The translations under genes and the position numbers were made by a program. The notes under the pieces were generated by a model that saw only the letters and a list, made by a program, of their open reading frames with translations, did no database searches and was not told the DNA's origin. Shown piece by piece: positions 54,944 through 64,000 of a stretch of DNA of 64,000 nt (positions are counted from its first letter, which is position 1; each line of letters opens with the position of its first letter). Source of the DNA: Marinimicrococcus sp033875255 (GTDB lineage: Bacteria > Pseudomonadota > Alphaproteobacteria > Geminicoccales > Geminicoccaceae); the NCBI GenBank assembly GCA_033875255.1, contig JAWZSN010000020.1, forward strand, positions 1-64,000, given 5' to 3'.

Positions 54944-55736
54944 CGCCGGCAGGGCGGCACCCGGGCGCCTGGCCGGGCTGACGCCCCTGCACTTCGTCAC
55001 GCTGGTCACGCTGGGCGCGCTGATCCTCGCCTCCATGGGCCAGGTGGCACCGTCGCCCCGGCAGCTGGCCAGCGGCGTGCCGGGCATGGTCGACCTGGTT
55101 GGGCGAATGATGCCCCCCAGCACCGAGCCGGGCTTCCTCTGGCGTGTCACCGTGCGGATCGTCGAGACCTTCCAGATCGCGCTGGTGGGTGCCGCGATCG
55201 GCATCGCCCTCAGCCTGCCGATCGCCTGCCTGGGGGCGCGGGGCGTGTCGCCGCTGGGCCGTGGCAGCTACCTGGTCAAGGCGCTGGTCTCGTTGCTGCG
55301 CACCATCCCCGACCTGGTGTGGGCGCTGCTTTTCGTCGCGACGGTCGGGCTGGGCGCCGTCGCCGGAACGATGACCATCATGGTCGACACTATAGGCTTT
55401 TGCGGCCGCTTCTTCGCCGAGGCGATGGAGGATGCCGAGAAGGAGCCGCAGGAGGCGCTGTCGGCGATGGGGGCGGGGCGCGGATCCATCCTCGCCGGCG
55501 CGATCCTCCCCGACATCATGCCCTCGCTGATCAACTCCTCGCTGTTCGCGCTGGAGAAGGCGGTCCGCGCCTCGGTGGTGCTGGGCCTCGTGGGCGCCGG
55601 CGGGATCGGTCAGGAGCTCAAGGTCGCCTTCGACCTCTTCCAGTACCGCAACGCCTCCACCATCATCCTCGTGATCTTCGCGATCGTGCTAGCGATGGAG
55701 GTCTGCACCGACAGGCTGCGCGCCCGGCTCCAGTGA
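54936..55736 (+). CDS. phnE: PhnE-like ABC transporter permease
   Basis: The 266-residue permease has six hydrophobic segments and the ABC permease coupling loop EPQEALSAMGAGRGSILAGA. FQIALVGAAIGIALSLPIAC and GLVGAGGIGQELKVAFDLFQ are typical of PhnE. It overlaps phnC by eight bases and completes a three-gene importer. Unlike many phn loci there is a single permease and no C-P lyase, phosphonatase or regulator next to it. Confidence 0.92.
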   Translation: MTDAGRAAPGRLAGLTPLHFVTLVTLGALILASMGQVAPSPRQLASGVPGMVDLVGRMMPPSTEPGFLWRVTVRIVETFQIALVGAAIGIALSLPIACLGARGVSPLGRGSYLVKALVSLLRTIPDLVWALLFVATVGLGAVAGTMTIMVDTIGFCGRFFAEAMEDAEKEPQEALSAMGAGRGSILAGAILPDIMPSLINSSLFALEKAVRASVVLGLVGAGGIGQELKVAFDLFQYRNASTIILVIFAIVLAMEVCTDRLRARLQ

Positions 55737-55773
55737 GCCGCGCGCGGCCTCGGCCGCCTCCCGCTCGCCCTGG

Positions 55774-55836
55774 CGCGCCGCGCGCGCCTACTTCCACTCG
55801 CCCGGGTGCGCCGCGCGCGCCTATTCCCACTCGATC
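55774..55836. repeat. 33-bp-period tandem repeat overlapping the guaA end
   Basis: Two copies, 55774-55803 and 55807-55836, differ at two positions over the 26-base core that contains GCGCCGCGCGCGCCTA. The second copy includes the last codons of guaA (Glu-Trp-Glu-stop on the minus strand). The first copy, just beyond the gene, keeps a matching Glu-Trp-Lys-stop. It looks like a local duplication of the gene's 3' end. Confidence 0.6.
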
Positions 55837-57365
55837 GTGCCGGGGGGCTTGCTGGTGTAGTCGTAGGTGACCCGGTTGATGCCCTTGACCTCGTTGACGA
55901 TGCGCGACGCCACGCGGCCGAGGAAGCTCGCCTCGAAGGGGTAGAAGTCGGCGGTCATGCCGTCCACCGAGGTCACCGCGCGCAGCGCGCAGACCGCCTC
56001 GTAGGTGCGGCCGTCGCCCATGACGCCCACCGTCTTGACCGGCAGCAGCACGGCAAAGGCCTGCCAGATCTCGTCGTAGAGGCCGGCGGCACGGATCTCC
56101 TCCAGATAGATCCGGTCGGCCTGCTGGAGGACCTGGACGCGCTCGCGGGTGATCTCGCCCAGGATGCGCACGGCGAGGCCGGGTCCGGGGAAGGGATGGC
56201 GGCCCACGAAGATCTCGGGCAGGCCCAGCTCGCGGCCGAGCTCGCGCACCTCGTCCTTGAAGAGCTCGCGCAAGGGCTCGACCAGCTTCAGGCGCATCCG
56301 CTCGGGCAGGCCGCCCACATTGTGGTGCGACTTGATGGTGACCGAGGGGCCGCGGAACGAGACGCTCTCGATGACGTCGGGATAGAGCGTGCCCTGGGCC
56401 AGCCAGTCCACCGTCCCGATCCTGGCACTCTCCTCCTCGAACACGTCGATGAAGGTACCGCCGATGATCTTGCGCTTGCGCTCGGGATCGGTGACGCCGG
56501 CGAGCTTGCCGAGGAAGAGATCGCCCGCGTCGACGTGGACCAGCGGGATATTGAAGTGCTCGCGGAACAGGCCGACGATCTGCTCCACCTCGCCGTGGCG
56601 CAGCAGGCCGATGTCGACGAACACGCAGGTGAGCTGCTCGCCCACCGCCTCGTGGAGCAGGAGTGCCGTCACGGCCGAGTCGACGCCGCCCGAGAGGCCG
56701 CAGATCACCTTGCCGTCGCCCACCTGCTCGCGGATGCGCGCCACCGCCTGGGCGCGATAGGCCTCCATCGACCAGTCGCCGGAGAGGCGGGCGACGCGGA
56801 AGCAGAAGTTGGCCAGCAGCTCCTTGCCGATCTCGGTGTGGACCACCTCGGGGTGGAACTGCAGGCCGTAGAAGTGGCGGCTCTCGTCGGCGATGGCGGC
56901 AAACGGCGAGGCCGGGCTCTGGGCCACCGGGTGGAAGCCCTCGGGGAGAGCCGCGACACGGTCGCCGTGGCTCATCCACACGCTGGACCTCTCGCCCACC
57001 CGCAACAGCCCGTCGAAGAGCGGGCACTCGCGCAGCAGCTCGATCTCGGCGCGGCCGAACTCGCGGTGGCTCGAGGGCTCCACCTTGCCGCCGAGCTGGG
57101 CGCACATGGTCTGCTCGCCGTAGCAGATGCCCAGCACCGGCACCCCCAGCGCGAAGACCGCCTCGGGCGCCTTGGGCGCTGCCGCCTCGTGGGTCGAGGC
57201 CGGGCCGCCCGAGAGGATCACCGCGTGCGGGGCGAACTCGCGCACCTGCTCGTCCGACCAGGTGCAGGGGTGGATCTCGCAGAACACCCGGAGCTCGCGC
57301 AGGCGGCGCGCGATGAGCTGGGTGAACTGCGAGCCGAAATCGAGGATGAGTACGCGCTCGGTCAT
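55821..57365 (-). CDS. guaA: GMP synthase (glutamine-hydrolysing)
   Basis: The 514-residue enzyme converts XMP to GMP. The N-terminal glutaminase has the nucleophile in VLGICYGEQTMCAQLGG and the His-Glu pair in GLQFHPEVVHTEIG. The ATP pyrophosphatase has the P-loop VICGLSGGVDSAVTALLL. The C-terminus ends KPPGTIEWE, the usual GuaA end. ATG 57365 begins TERVLILDFGSQFTQLIARR. It converges with phnE. Confidence 0.96.
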   Translation of the reverse strand: MTERVLILDFGSQFTQLIARRLRELRVFCEIHPCTWSDEQVREFAPHAVILSGGPASTHEAAAPKAPEAVFALGVPVLGICYGEQTMCAQLGGKVEPSSHREFGRAEIELLRECPLFDGLLRVGERSSVWMSHGDRVAALPEGFHPVAQSPASPFAAIADESRHFYGLQFHPEVVHTEIGKELLANFCFRVARLSGDWSMEAYRAQAVARIREQVGDGKVICGLSGGVDSAVTALLLHEAVGEQLTCVFVDIGLLRHGEVEQIVGLFREHFNIPLVHVDAGDLFLGKLAGVTDPERKRKIIGGTFIDVFEEESARIGTVDWLAQGTLYPDVIESVSFRGPSVTIKSHHNVGGLPERMRLKLVEPLRELFKDEVRELGRELGLPEIFVGRHPFPGPGLAVRILGEITRERVQVLQQADRIYLEEIRAAGLYDEIWQAFAVLLPVKTVGVMGDGRTYEAVCALRAVTSVDGMTADFYPFEASFLGRVASRIVNEVKGINRVTYDYTSKPPGTIEWE

Positions 57366-57570
57366 GGGGCCTGGCCGGTCGGGGAAGGGATGCTGGGCGG
57401 ATAGCCGAAATCCGCCGCGACATGAAGGGACAAAGCGTCCCGCCGGCCGCGCGGAACCGTATCGCGGGCCTGTCGTTGTCCGATGGTCCGCGCGCTGGTG
57501 ACCGCAAGCGACGCGGTGTGCGCAGGGCTGCGGACCATCCACGGACCCCACGGAACGAGGGAGATCGGCC

Positions 57571-58062
57571 ATGGCCGTCTCGACGATGCAGGAGCTGTTC
57601 GTGAACGAGCTGCGGGACATCTACCATGCCGAAAAGCAGCTCTTGAAGGCGCTTCCGAAGATGGCGAAGGCGGCGAGCGGGGAGGATCTCAGGCAGGCCT
57701 TTGAAAGTCATCTCGAGGAGACCCGGGGCCATGTCGAGCGTCTCGAGGAGATCTTCGACACGCTCGATCTCGCCAAACGCGGCAAGACCTGCGAGGCGAT
57801 GCAGGGCCTCGTCGAGGAGGGCCGCGAGATCCTCGAGGAGGTCGAGGAGGCGGCGGTGCGCGATGCCGGCATGATCACCGCGGCGCAGAAGGTCGAGCAT
57901 TACGAGATCGCCAGCTACGGCTCGCTCGTGGCGCTCGCCCGCCAGATCGGCAACGAGGAGGTGGCCAAGATCCTTCATCGAACGCTCGAGGAGGAGAAGG
58001 CCGCCGACCAGAAGCTCACGAAGCTCGCCCAGGGCGGCGTCAACCAGGCGGCGGCGCGCTAA
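57571..58062 (+). CDS. YciF-like (DUF892) ferritin-fold protein
   Basis: The 163-residue, all-helical protein matches the YciE/YciF DUF892 family, ferritin-like proteins linked to stress. TMQELFVNELRDIYHAEKQL and AQKVEHYEIASYGSLVALA carry the Glu and His ligands of a possible di-iron site. EVAKILHRTLEEEKAADQKL closes it. GAGGGAG precedes ATG 57571. It is a single-gene unit between guaA and tRNA-Leu. Confidence 0.9.
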   Translation: MAVSTMQELFVNELRDIYHAEKQLLKALPKMAKAASGEDLRQAFESHLEETRGHVERLEEIFDTLDLAKRGKTCEAMQGLVEEGREILEEVEEAAVRDAGMITAAQKVEHYEIASYGSLVALARQIGNEEVAKILHRTLEEEKAADQKLTKLAQGGVNQAAAR

Positions 58063-58144
58063 AATCGGTCTTTCCCGGGCGCATACCGCATGGCGCGCGG
58101 CCGTCTCGGAGGCGAGGCGGCCGCGGCCTTTTTCGCAAACCCGC

Positions 58145-58172
58145 TTCACAGCCCCCGGCCACATGGTATAGG
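58145..58172 (+). promoter_or_regulatory. Promoter of tRNA-Leu
   Basis: TTCACA (58145-58150), 16 bases, then TATAGG (58167-58172), about 75 bases before the mature tRNA. The -35 matches consensus at five of six and the -10 at four of six positions. Confidence 0.45.
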
Positions 58173-58245
58173 GAGCCGCCTCGACGGTGCCGGTCGTCGG
58201 GCTTGGTTACGTGCGGCCGCGCAAAAAGTGCGGCCGGCGGACGGC

Positions 58246-58330
58246 GCGGGCGTGGTGGAACTGGTAGACACGCAGGATTTAGGTTCCTGTGGCGCGAGCC
58301 GTGAGAGTTCGAGTCTCTCCGCCCGCACCA
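58246..58330 (+). tRNA. tRNA-Leu (anticodon UAG)
   Basis: The 85-base gene has a 7-bp acceptor stem (GCGGGCG with CGCCCGC) and a D-arm with GGTAGAC. The anticodon loop in CAGGA-TTTAGGT-TCCTG gives UAG. A long variable arm (GGCGCGAGCC) is typical of tRNA-Leu, and the T-arm is GAGAG-TTCGAGT-CTCTC. The CCA end is encoded at 58328-58330. It reads CUN leucine codons and lies just upstream of tig. Confidence 0.97.
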
Positions 58331-58397
58331 GCCGCCGCCGCAGGTGAGGACAGGGTGGCCCAGCGCGGGCCGCGGGCGACAGTTCGGGAAGCGAGGA

Positions 58398-59774
58398 ATG
58401 CAGGTCACGGAAGTCTCGGCCGAAGGCTTGATGCGCGAGTACAAGGTCGTCGTCCCCGCCGGGGAGATGGAGGACCGGGTCAACAGCCGCCTCAAGCGCC
58501 TCGCGCAGACCATCAAGATGCCGGGCTTCAGGCCCGGCAAGGCGCCGCTGTCGCTGCTCAAGAAGCAGTATGGCCGCTCGGTGATGGGCGAGGTCCTCGA
58601 GCAGGCGGTCGACGAGGGGACCCGCAAGGCGATCGGCGAGAACAATCTGCGCCCGGCCCTGCGTCCCAAGGTCGAGATCACCTCGTTCGACGAGGGCAAG
58701 GATCTCGAGTTCGACATGAAGGTGGAGCTCCTGCCGGAGCTGCCGCAGGTCGATCTCTCGGAGATCGAGCTCAGCAAGCCGGTGGCCGAGGTCGATGATG
58801 CGCGCATCGACGAGGCGCTGCAGAACATCGCCAAGTCGCGCCAGACCTTCGAGGCGCCGGCCGAGCCGCGCCCCGCGCAGGATGGCGACCAGGTGGTCAT
58901 CGACTTCGTGGGCCGGATCGACGGCGAGGCCTTCGAGGGCGGCTCGAGCGAGGGCTTCCAGCTGACCCTGGGCTCCAAGAGCATGGTCGAGGGCTTCGAG
59001 GACCAGCTCCTCGGCGCTTCGGCCGGCGAGACCCGCGAGGTCAAGGTGACCTTCCCCGAGAGCTATCCCGAGAACCTGCGTGGCAAGGACGCGGCGTTCG
59101 AGGTGACGGTGAAGGAGGTCAAGGCGCCGCTGCCGCTGGCGATCGACGACGCTTTCGCCAAGGAGCTGGGCCTCGACGACCTGGCCGCGGTGCGCAACGC
59201 CGTCAAGGAGCGTATCGAGAGCGAGTACCAGGGCTTCACCCGCAACAAGATGAAGCGCGAGCTGCTCGACAAGCTGGCCGACGGCTACGGCTTCGAGGTG
59301 CCCGCCGGCATGGTGGAGCTCGAGTTCGACGCCATCTGGAAGCAGCTCCAGGACGAGATGGGCCGCACCGGGCAGAGCTTCGAGGAGATGGGCTCGACCG
59401 AGGAGGAGACCCGCCAGGAGTACCGCGCGATCGCCGAGCGGCGCGTGCGGCTGGGCCTGCTGCTCTCCGACATCGGCACCCGCCACGACGTCAAGGTCGA
59501 GAACCAGGAGCTCCAGCAGGCGGTGATGCGCGAGGCGATGCGCTTCCCCGGCAAGGAGCGCGAGGTGTTCGAGTTCTTCCGCAAGAACACCGACGCCATC
59601 GAGCAGCTCCGTGCGCCGCTCTTCGAGGACAAGGTGGTCGACCACATCTTCTCGCTGGTAAAGGTCGACGAGCAGAAGGTGAGCGTCGAGGAGCTGCTCC
59701 GCGATCCCGACGAGGAAGGGGACGAGGCGGCCGGCGCCGACGAGAGCAACGAGAACAAGCAAGCCTCGGCCTGA
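58398..59774 (+). CDS. tig: Trigger factor
   Basis: The 458-residue ribosome-bound chaperone folds nascent chains. The ribosome-binding signature is IKMPGFRPGKAPLSLLKKQY. The FKBP-type PPIase domain includes GDQVVIDFVGRIDGEAFEGG and the C-terminal arms follow (FEDKVVDHIFSLVKVDEQKV). ATG 58398 follows GCGAGGA closely. It starts the conserved tig-clpP-clpX-lon run. Confidence 0.96.
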   Translation: MQVTEVSAEGLMREYKVVVPAGEMEDRVNSRLKRLAQTIKMPGFRPGKAPLSLLKKQYGRSVMGEVLEQAVDEGTRKAIGENNLRPALRPKVEITSFDEGKDLEFDMKVELLPELPQVDLSEIELSKPVAEVDDARIDEALQNIAKSRQTFEAPAEPRPAQDGDQVVIDFVGRIDGEAFEGGSSEGFQLTLGSKSMVEGFEDQLLGASAGETREVKVTFPESYPENLRGKDAAFEVTVKEVKAPLPLAIDDAFAKELGLDDLAAVRNAVKERIESEYQGFTRNKMKRELLDKLADGYGFEVPAGMVELEFDAIWKQLQDEMGRTGQSFEEMGSTEEETRQEYRAIAERRVRLGLLLSDIGTRHDVKVENQELQQAVMREAMRFPGKEREVFEFFRKNTDAIEQLRAPLFEDKVVDHIFSLVKVDEQKVSVEELLRDPDEEGDEAAGADESNENKQASA

Positions 59775-59816
59775 AGGGCCGGCGCATCGCGGTCAGCGTG
59801 AGGAACAGGAGAGCGC

Positions 59817-60431
59817 ATGAGCATCGTTAGCCAACTCGTGCCGATGGTGGTCGAGCAGACGGCCAGGGGCGAGCGCGCCTACGACATCTACTCGCGGATG
59901 CTCAAGGAGCGGATCATCTTCGTGATGGGGCCGATCGACGACCACATCGCGAGCCTGGTGACCGCCCAGCTCCTGTTCCTGGAGTCGGAGAATCCCGAAA
60001 AGGACATCTCCCTCTACATCAACTCGCCGGGCGGAATCGTGACCTCCGGGCTCGCGATCTACGACACGATGCAGTACATCCGCCCCGACGTGGCGACCAT
60101 CTGCATCGGCCAGGCGGCGTCGATGGGCTCGCTGCTGCTGGCCGCGGGCGCTGCCGGCAAGCGCTACTGCCTGCCGCATGCGCGGGTGATGACGCACCAG
60201 CCCTCGGGCGGGTTCCAGGGCCAGGCCACCGACATCGAGATCCATGCTCGCGAGATCTTGAGCATGAAGCAGCGCCTCAACGAGATCTATGTGCGGCATA
60301 CCGGCCGCACGCTGGTCGAGATCGAGTCGCGCATGGAGCGCGACACCTTCATGAGCGCCGAGCAGGCTCGCGAGTTTGGCTTGGTCGACGAGGTGATGGA
60401 GAAGCGGGCACCGCGACCGCCCCAGGGCTGA
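59817..60431 (+). CDS. clpP: ClpP protease, proteolytic subunit
   Basis: The 204-residue serine protease forms the barrel of ClpXP. The nucleophile is in IGQAASMGSLLLAAG, the His in CLPHARVMTHQPSGG, and the acidic residue in the EFGLVDEV segment. SLYINSPGGIVTSGLAIYDT is the hydrophobic substrate channel loop. It is followed by clpX after 235 bases. Confidence 0.97.
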   Translation: MSIVSQLVPMVVEQTARGERAYDIYSRMLKERIIFVMGPIDDHIASLVTAQLLFLESENPEKDISLYINSPGGIVTSGLAIYDTMQYIRPDVATICIGQAASMGSLLLAAGAAGKRYCLPHARVMTHQPSGGFQGQATDIEIHAREILSMKQRLNEIYVRHTGRTLVEIESRMERDTFMSAEQAREFGLVDEVMEKRAPRPPQG

Positions 60432-60455
60432 GCCTGAACAATGCCCCGGACGCGA

Positions 60456-60473
60456 CGGCCGCTCCTGCGGCCG
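60456..60473 (+). terminator. GC-rich hairpin after clpP
   Basis: A perfect CGGCCGC-TCCT-GCGGCCG hairpin lies 25 bases after the clpP stop. It has no T tract and could be an attenuator or mRNA-stabilising structure between clpP and clpX rather than a full stop. Confidence 0.3.
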
Positions 60474-60666
60474 GTCGCCGCGGCCGGGCCGCCGCCGTCG
60501 TCCGGCCTCTGGAACAGGCCGCCGCGGCACACGATGTAGCGAAGAACCGCGGGCGTTCCCGGACGTTCCGTGCCCGAGCCCATGCCTGCGCCCCTTCAGC
60601 CGGGTTGTGTCGTCTGGAGGGGGTCGCTACCATGCATGGCCGTGACCTCGCAGGAATCAGCGATCG

Positions 60667-61929
60667 ATGAGCAAAGCCAGCGGCGATTCGAAAAACACGC
60701 TCTACTGTTCCTTTTGCGGAAAGAGCCAGCACGAGGTTCGCAAGCTCATCGCGGGACCGACGGTCTTCATCTGCGATGAGTGTGTCGAGCTCTGCATGGA
60801 TATCATCCGTGAGGAGAACAAGAGCGCGGTCGCCAAGAGCCGCGCGGGCGTCCCGACACCGGCCGAGATCAACACCATCCTCGACGACTACGTGATCGGC
60901 CAGGATCACGCCAAGCGCGTCCTTTCGGTGGCGGTGCACAATCACTACAAGCGCCTGGCGCATGGCGGGAAGGGCGGCGAGGTCGAGCTGGCCAAGTCGA
61001 ACATCCTGCTGGTGGGGCCGACCGGGTGCGGCAAGACACTGCTGGCCCAGACCCTGGCGCGCACCCTCGACGTGCCGTTCACCATGGCCGACGCCACCAC
61101 GCTCACCGAGGCCGGCTATGTGGGCGAGGATGTCGAGAACATCATCCTCAAGCTGCTCCAGGCCGCCGACTACAATGTCGAGCGGGCCCAGCGCGGCATC
61201 GTCTATATCGACGAGGTCGACAAGATCAGCCGCAAGGCCGAGAACCCGTCAATCACCCGCGACGTCTCGGGCGAGGGCGTGCAGCAGGCGCTCTTGAAGA
61301 TCATCGAGGGCACGGTCGCCAGCGTGCCGCCGCAGGGCGGCCGCAAGCACCCCCAGCAGGAATTCCTGCAGGTCGACACCACCAACATCCTGTTCATCTG
61401 CGGCGGCGCCTTTGCCGGGCTCGACCGGATCATCGGCGAGCGGTCGCGCAAGCGCTCGATGGGCTTCGGCGCCGAGGTCGCGGCCCCCGACGAGCGCAAG
61501 ACGGGCGATCTCTTGCGCGAGGTCGAGCCTGACGATCTGCTCAAGTTCGGCCTGATCCCCGAGTTCGTCGGCCGCCTGCCGGTGGTGGCGACCCTCCACG
61601 ATCTGGACGTCGACGCTCTCGTCACCATCCTGCGCGAGCCCAAGAACGCGCTGGTCAAGCAATACCAGAAGCTGTTCGACATGGAGGGGGTGAGCCTCAC
61701 CTTCACCGAGGACGCCCTCAAGGCCATCGCCGAGCGGGCCATCCAGCGCAAGACCGGCGCGCGAGGGCTGCGCTCCATCATGGAGGGCATTCTGCTCGAC
61801 ACCATGTTCGAGCTTCCCTCGATGACCGGGGTCTCGGAGATCGTGGTGAACAAGGAGGTTGCGGAAAACAGGGCCAAGCCGCTCATGATCTATGCCGACC
61901 AGAAGGGTGGGGCCGGCGCGGCCTCGTGA
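60667..61929 (+). CDS. clpX: ClpX unfoldase, ATPase subunit
   Basis: The 420-residue AAA+ unfoldase feeds substrates to ClpP. The N-terminal Cys4 zinc finger (YCSFCGKSQHEV and FICDECVELC), Walker A LLVGPTGCGKTLLAQTLA, pore loop GYVGEDVEN, Walker B GIVYIDEVDKISRKAENP, the RKH loop QGGRKHPQQEF and GARGLRSIME are all intact. It starts at ATG 60667. The lon gene follows 123 bases later. Confidence 0.97.
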   Translation: MSKASGDSKNTLYCSFCGKSQHEVRKLIAGPTVFICDECVELCMDIIREENKSAVAKSRAGVPTPAEINTILDDYVIGQDHAKRVLSVAVHNHYKRLAHGGKGGEVELAKSNILLVGPTGCGKTLLAQTLARTLDVPFTMADATTLTEAGYVGEDVENIILKLLQAADYNVERAQRGIVYIDEVDKISRKAENPSITRDVSGEGVQQALLKIIEGTVASVPPQGGRKHPQQEFLQVDTTNILFICGGAFAGLDRIIGERSRKRSMGFGAEVAAPDERKTGDLLREVEPDDLLKFGLIPEFVGRLPVVATLHDLDVDALVTILREPKNALVKQYQKLFDMEGVSLTFTEDALKAIAERAIQRKTGARGLRSIMEGILLDTMFELPSMTGVSEIVVNKEVAENRAKPLMIYADQKGGAGAAS

Positions 61930-61969
61930 GGCGGCCGCCGCGGCCCTGCCGCGGCGTGCGGGAATGCGC

Positions 61970-62000
61970 CTTGAAAGGCGGCGCTGCCGGGACCACCTCT
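61970..62000 (+). promoter_or_regulatory. Possible heat-shock (sigma-32) promoter of lon
   Basis: CTTGAAA (61970-61976), a perfect heat-shock -35 box, is followed after 16 bases by CCACCTCT (61993-62000), a partial match to the -10 consensus CCCCATNT. lon is a classical heat-shock gene, which supports the idea, but the -10 is weak. Confidence 0.35.
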
Positions 62001-62052
62001 AGGTTCGTTCGTCAGACAGGCGCCGTCCCGGTGGCGGTTGCAGCGAGGTAGC

Positions 62053-64000
<1,948 letters not shown>

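Overview
The window is 64 kb of very GC-rich, densely coded chromosome from an alphaproteobacterium, most likely of the Rhodospirillales/Geminicoccales type. The evidence for this is gene order: recR-ybaB-dnaX-SRP RNA, def-fmt-truA beside dapD-dapE, dnaB-alr, radA-cvpA-purF, tig-clpP-clpX-lon, and MmcB and DUF2336 proteins. Many starts are TTG or GTG, and stop/start overlaps are common. Nothing in the sequence allows a species name.

Layout. 1-2.6 kb is a graveyard of broken insertion sequences (IS110 and IS630 relatives). 2.7-7.7 kb, minus strand, holds an Ldh_2-family dehydrogenase and a four-gene cassette: SGNH hydrolase, SxtJ-like membrane protein, a 49-residue DUF5989-like membrane protein and a NodU/CmcH carbamoyltransferase. 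8.1-10 kb is an RTX-type calcium-binding repeat protein with its own promoter. 10-14.3 kb is a compact histidine operon (hisG, hisB, hisH, hisF and a hisA-hisI-hisE fusion). 14.5-19 kb has an acetyltransferase, a large multi-PAS GGDEF protein and a glycine-zipper protein. 19.1-29.1 kb, minus strand, is one catabolic operon: FAD dehydrogenase, HMG-CoA-lyase-like enzyme, CaiB-type CoA transferase, TctCBA transporter, aldehyde dehydrogenase and acyl-CoA dehydrogenase. 29.2-31.8 kb is dapD-dapE plus a membrane protein. 31.8-36.9 kb is housekeeping: truA, fmt, def, recR, ybaB, dnaX and SRP RNA. 37-39.8 kb has nudC, mmcB and a DUF2336 gene. 40.2-48.7 kb runs dnaB-alr-mlaE-mlaF-radA-cvpA-purF-SDR. 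48.8-52.3 kb, minus strand, is a YfgM-like protein, bamB and der. 52.4-55.7 kb has thpR and a PhnD/C/E-type ABC transporter. 55.8-57.4 kb is guaA. 57.6-64 kb has a YciF-like protein, tRNA-Leu(UAG), tig, clpP, clpX and a lon gene cut by the window end.

The most interesting item is the HisA-HisI-HisE fusion. Its HisI-HisE half reads like the fungal His4 protein rather than ordinary bacterial HisIE, and it carries an intact-looking HisA domain exactly where fungal His4 has an unexplained N-terminal region. Other notable signals are a dispersed terminator-like repeat (six copies), a 57-bp insertion made of three back-to-back hairpins inside the IS110 transposase gene, the carbamoyltransferase cassette, and the uncharacterised CoA-ester catabolic operon.
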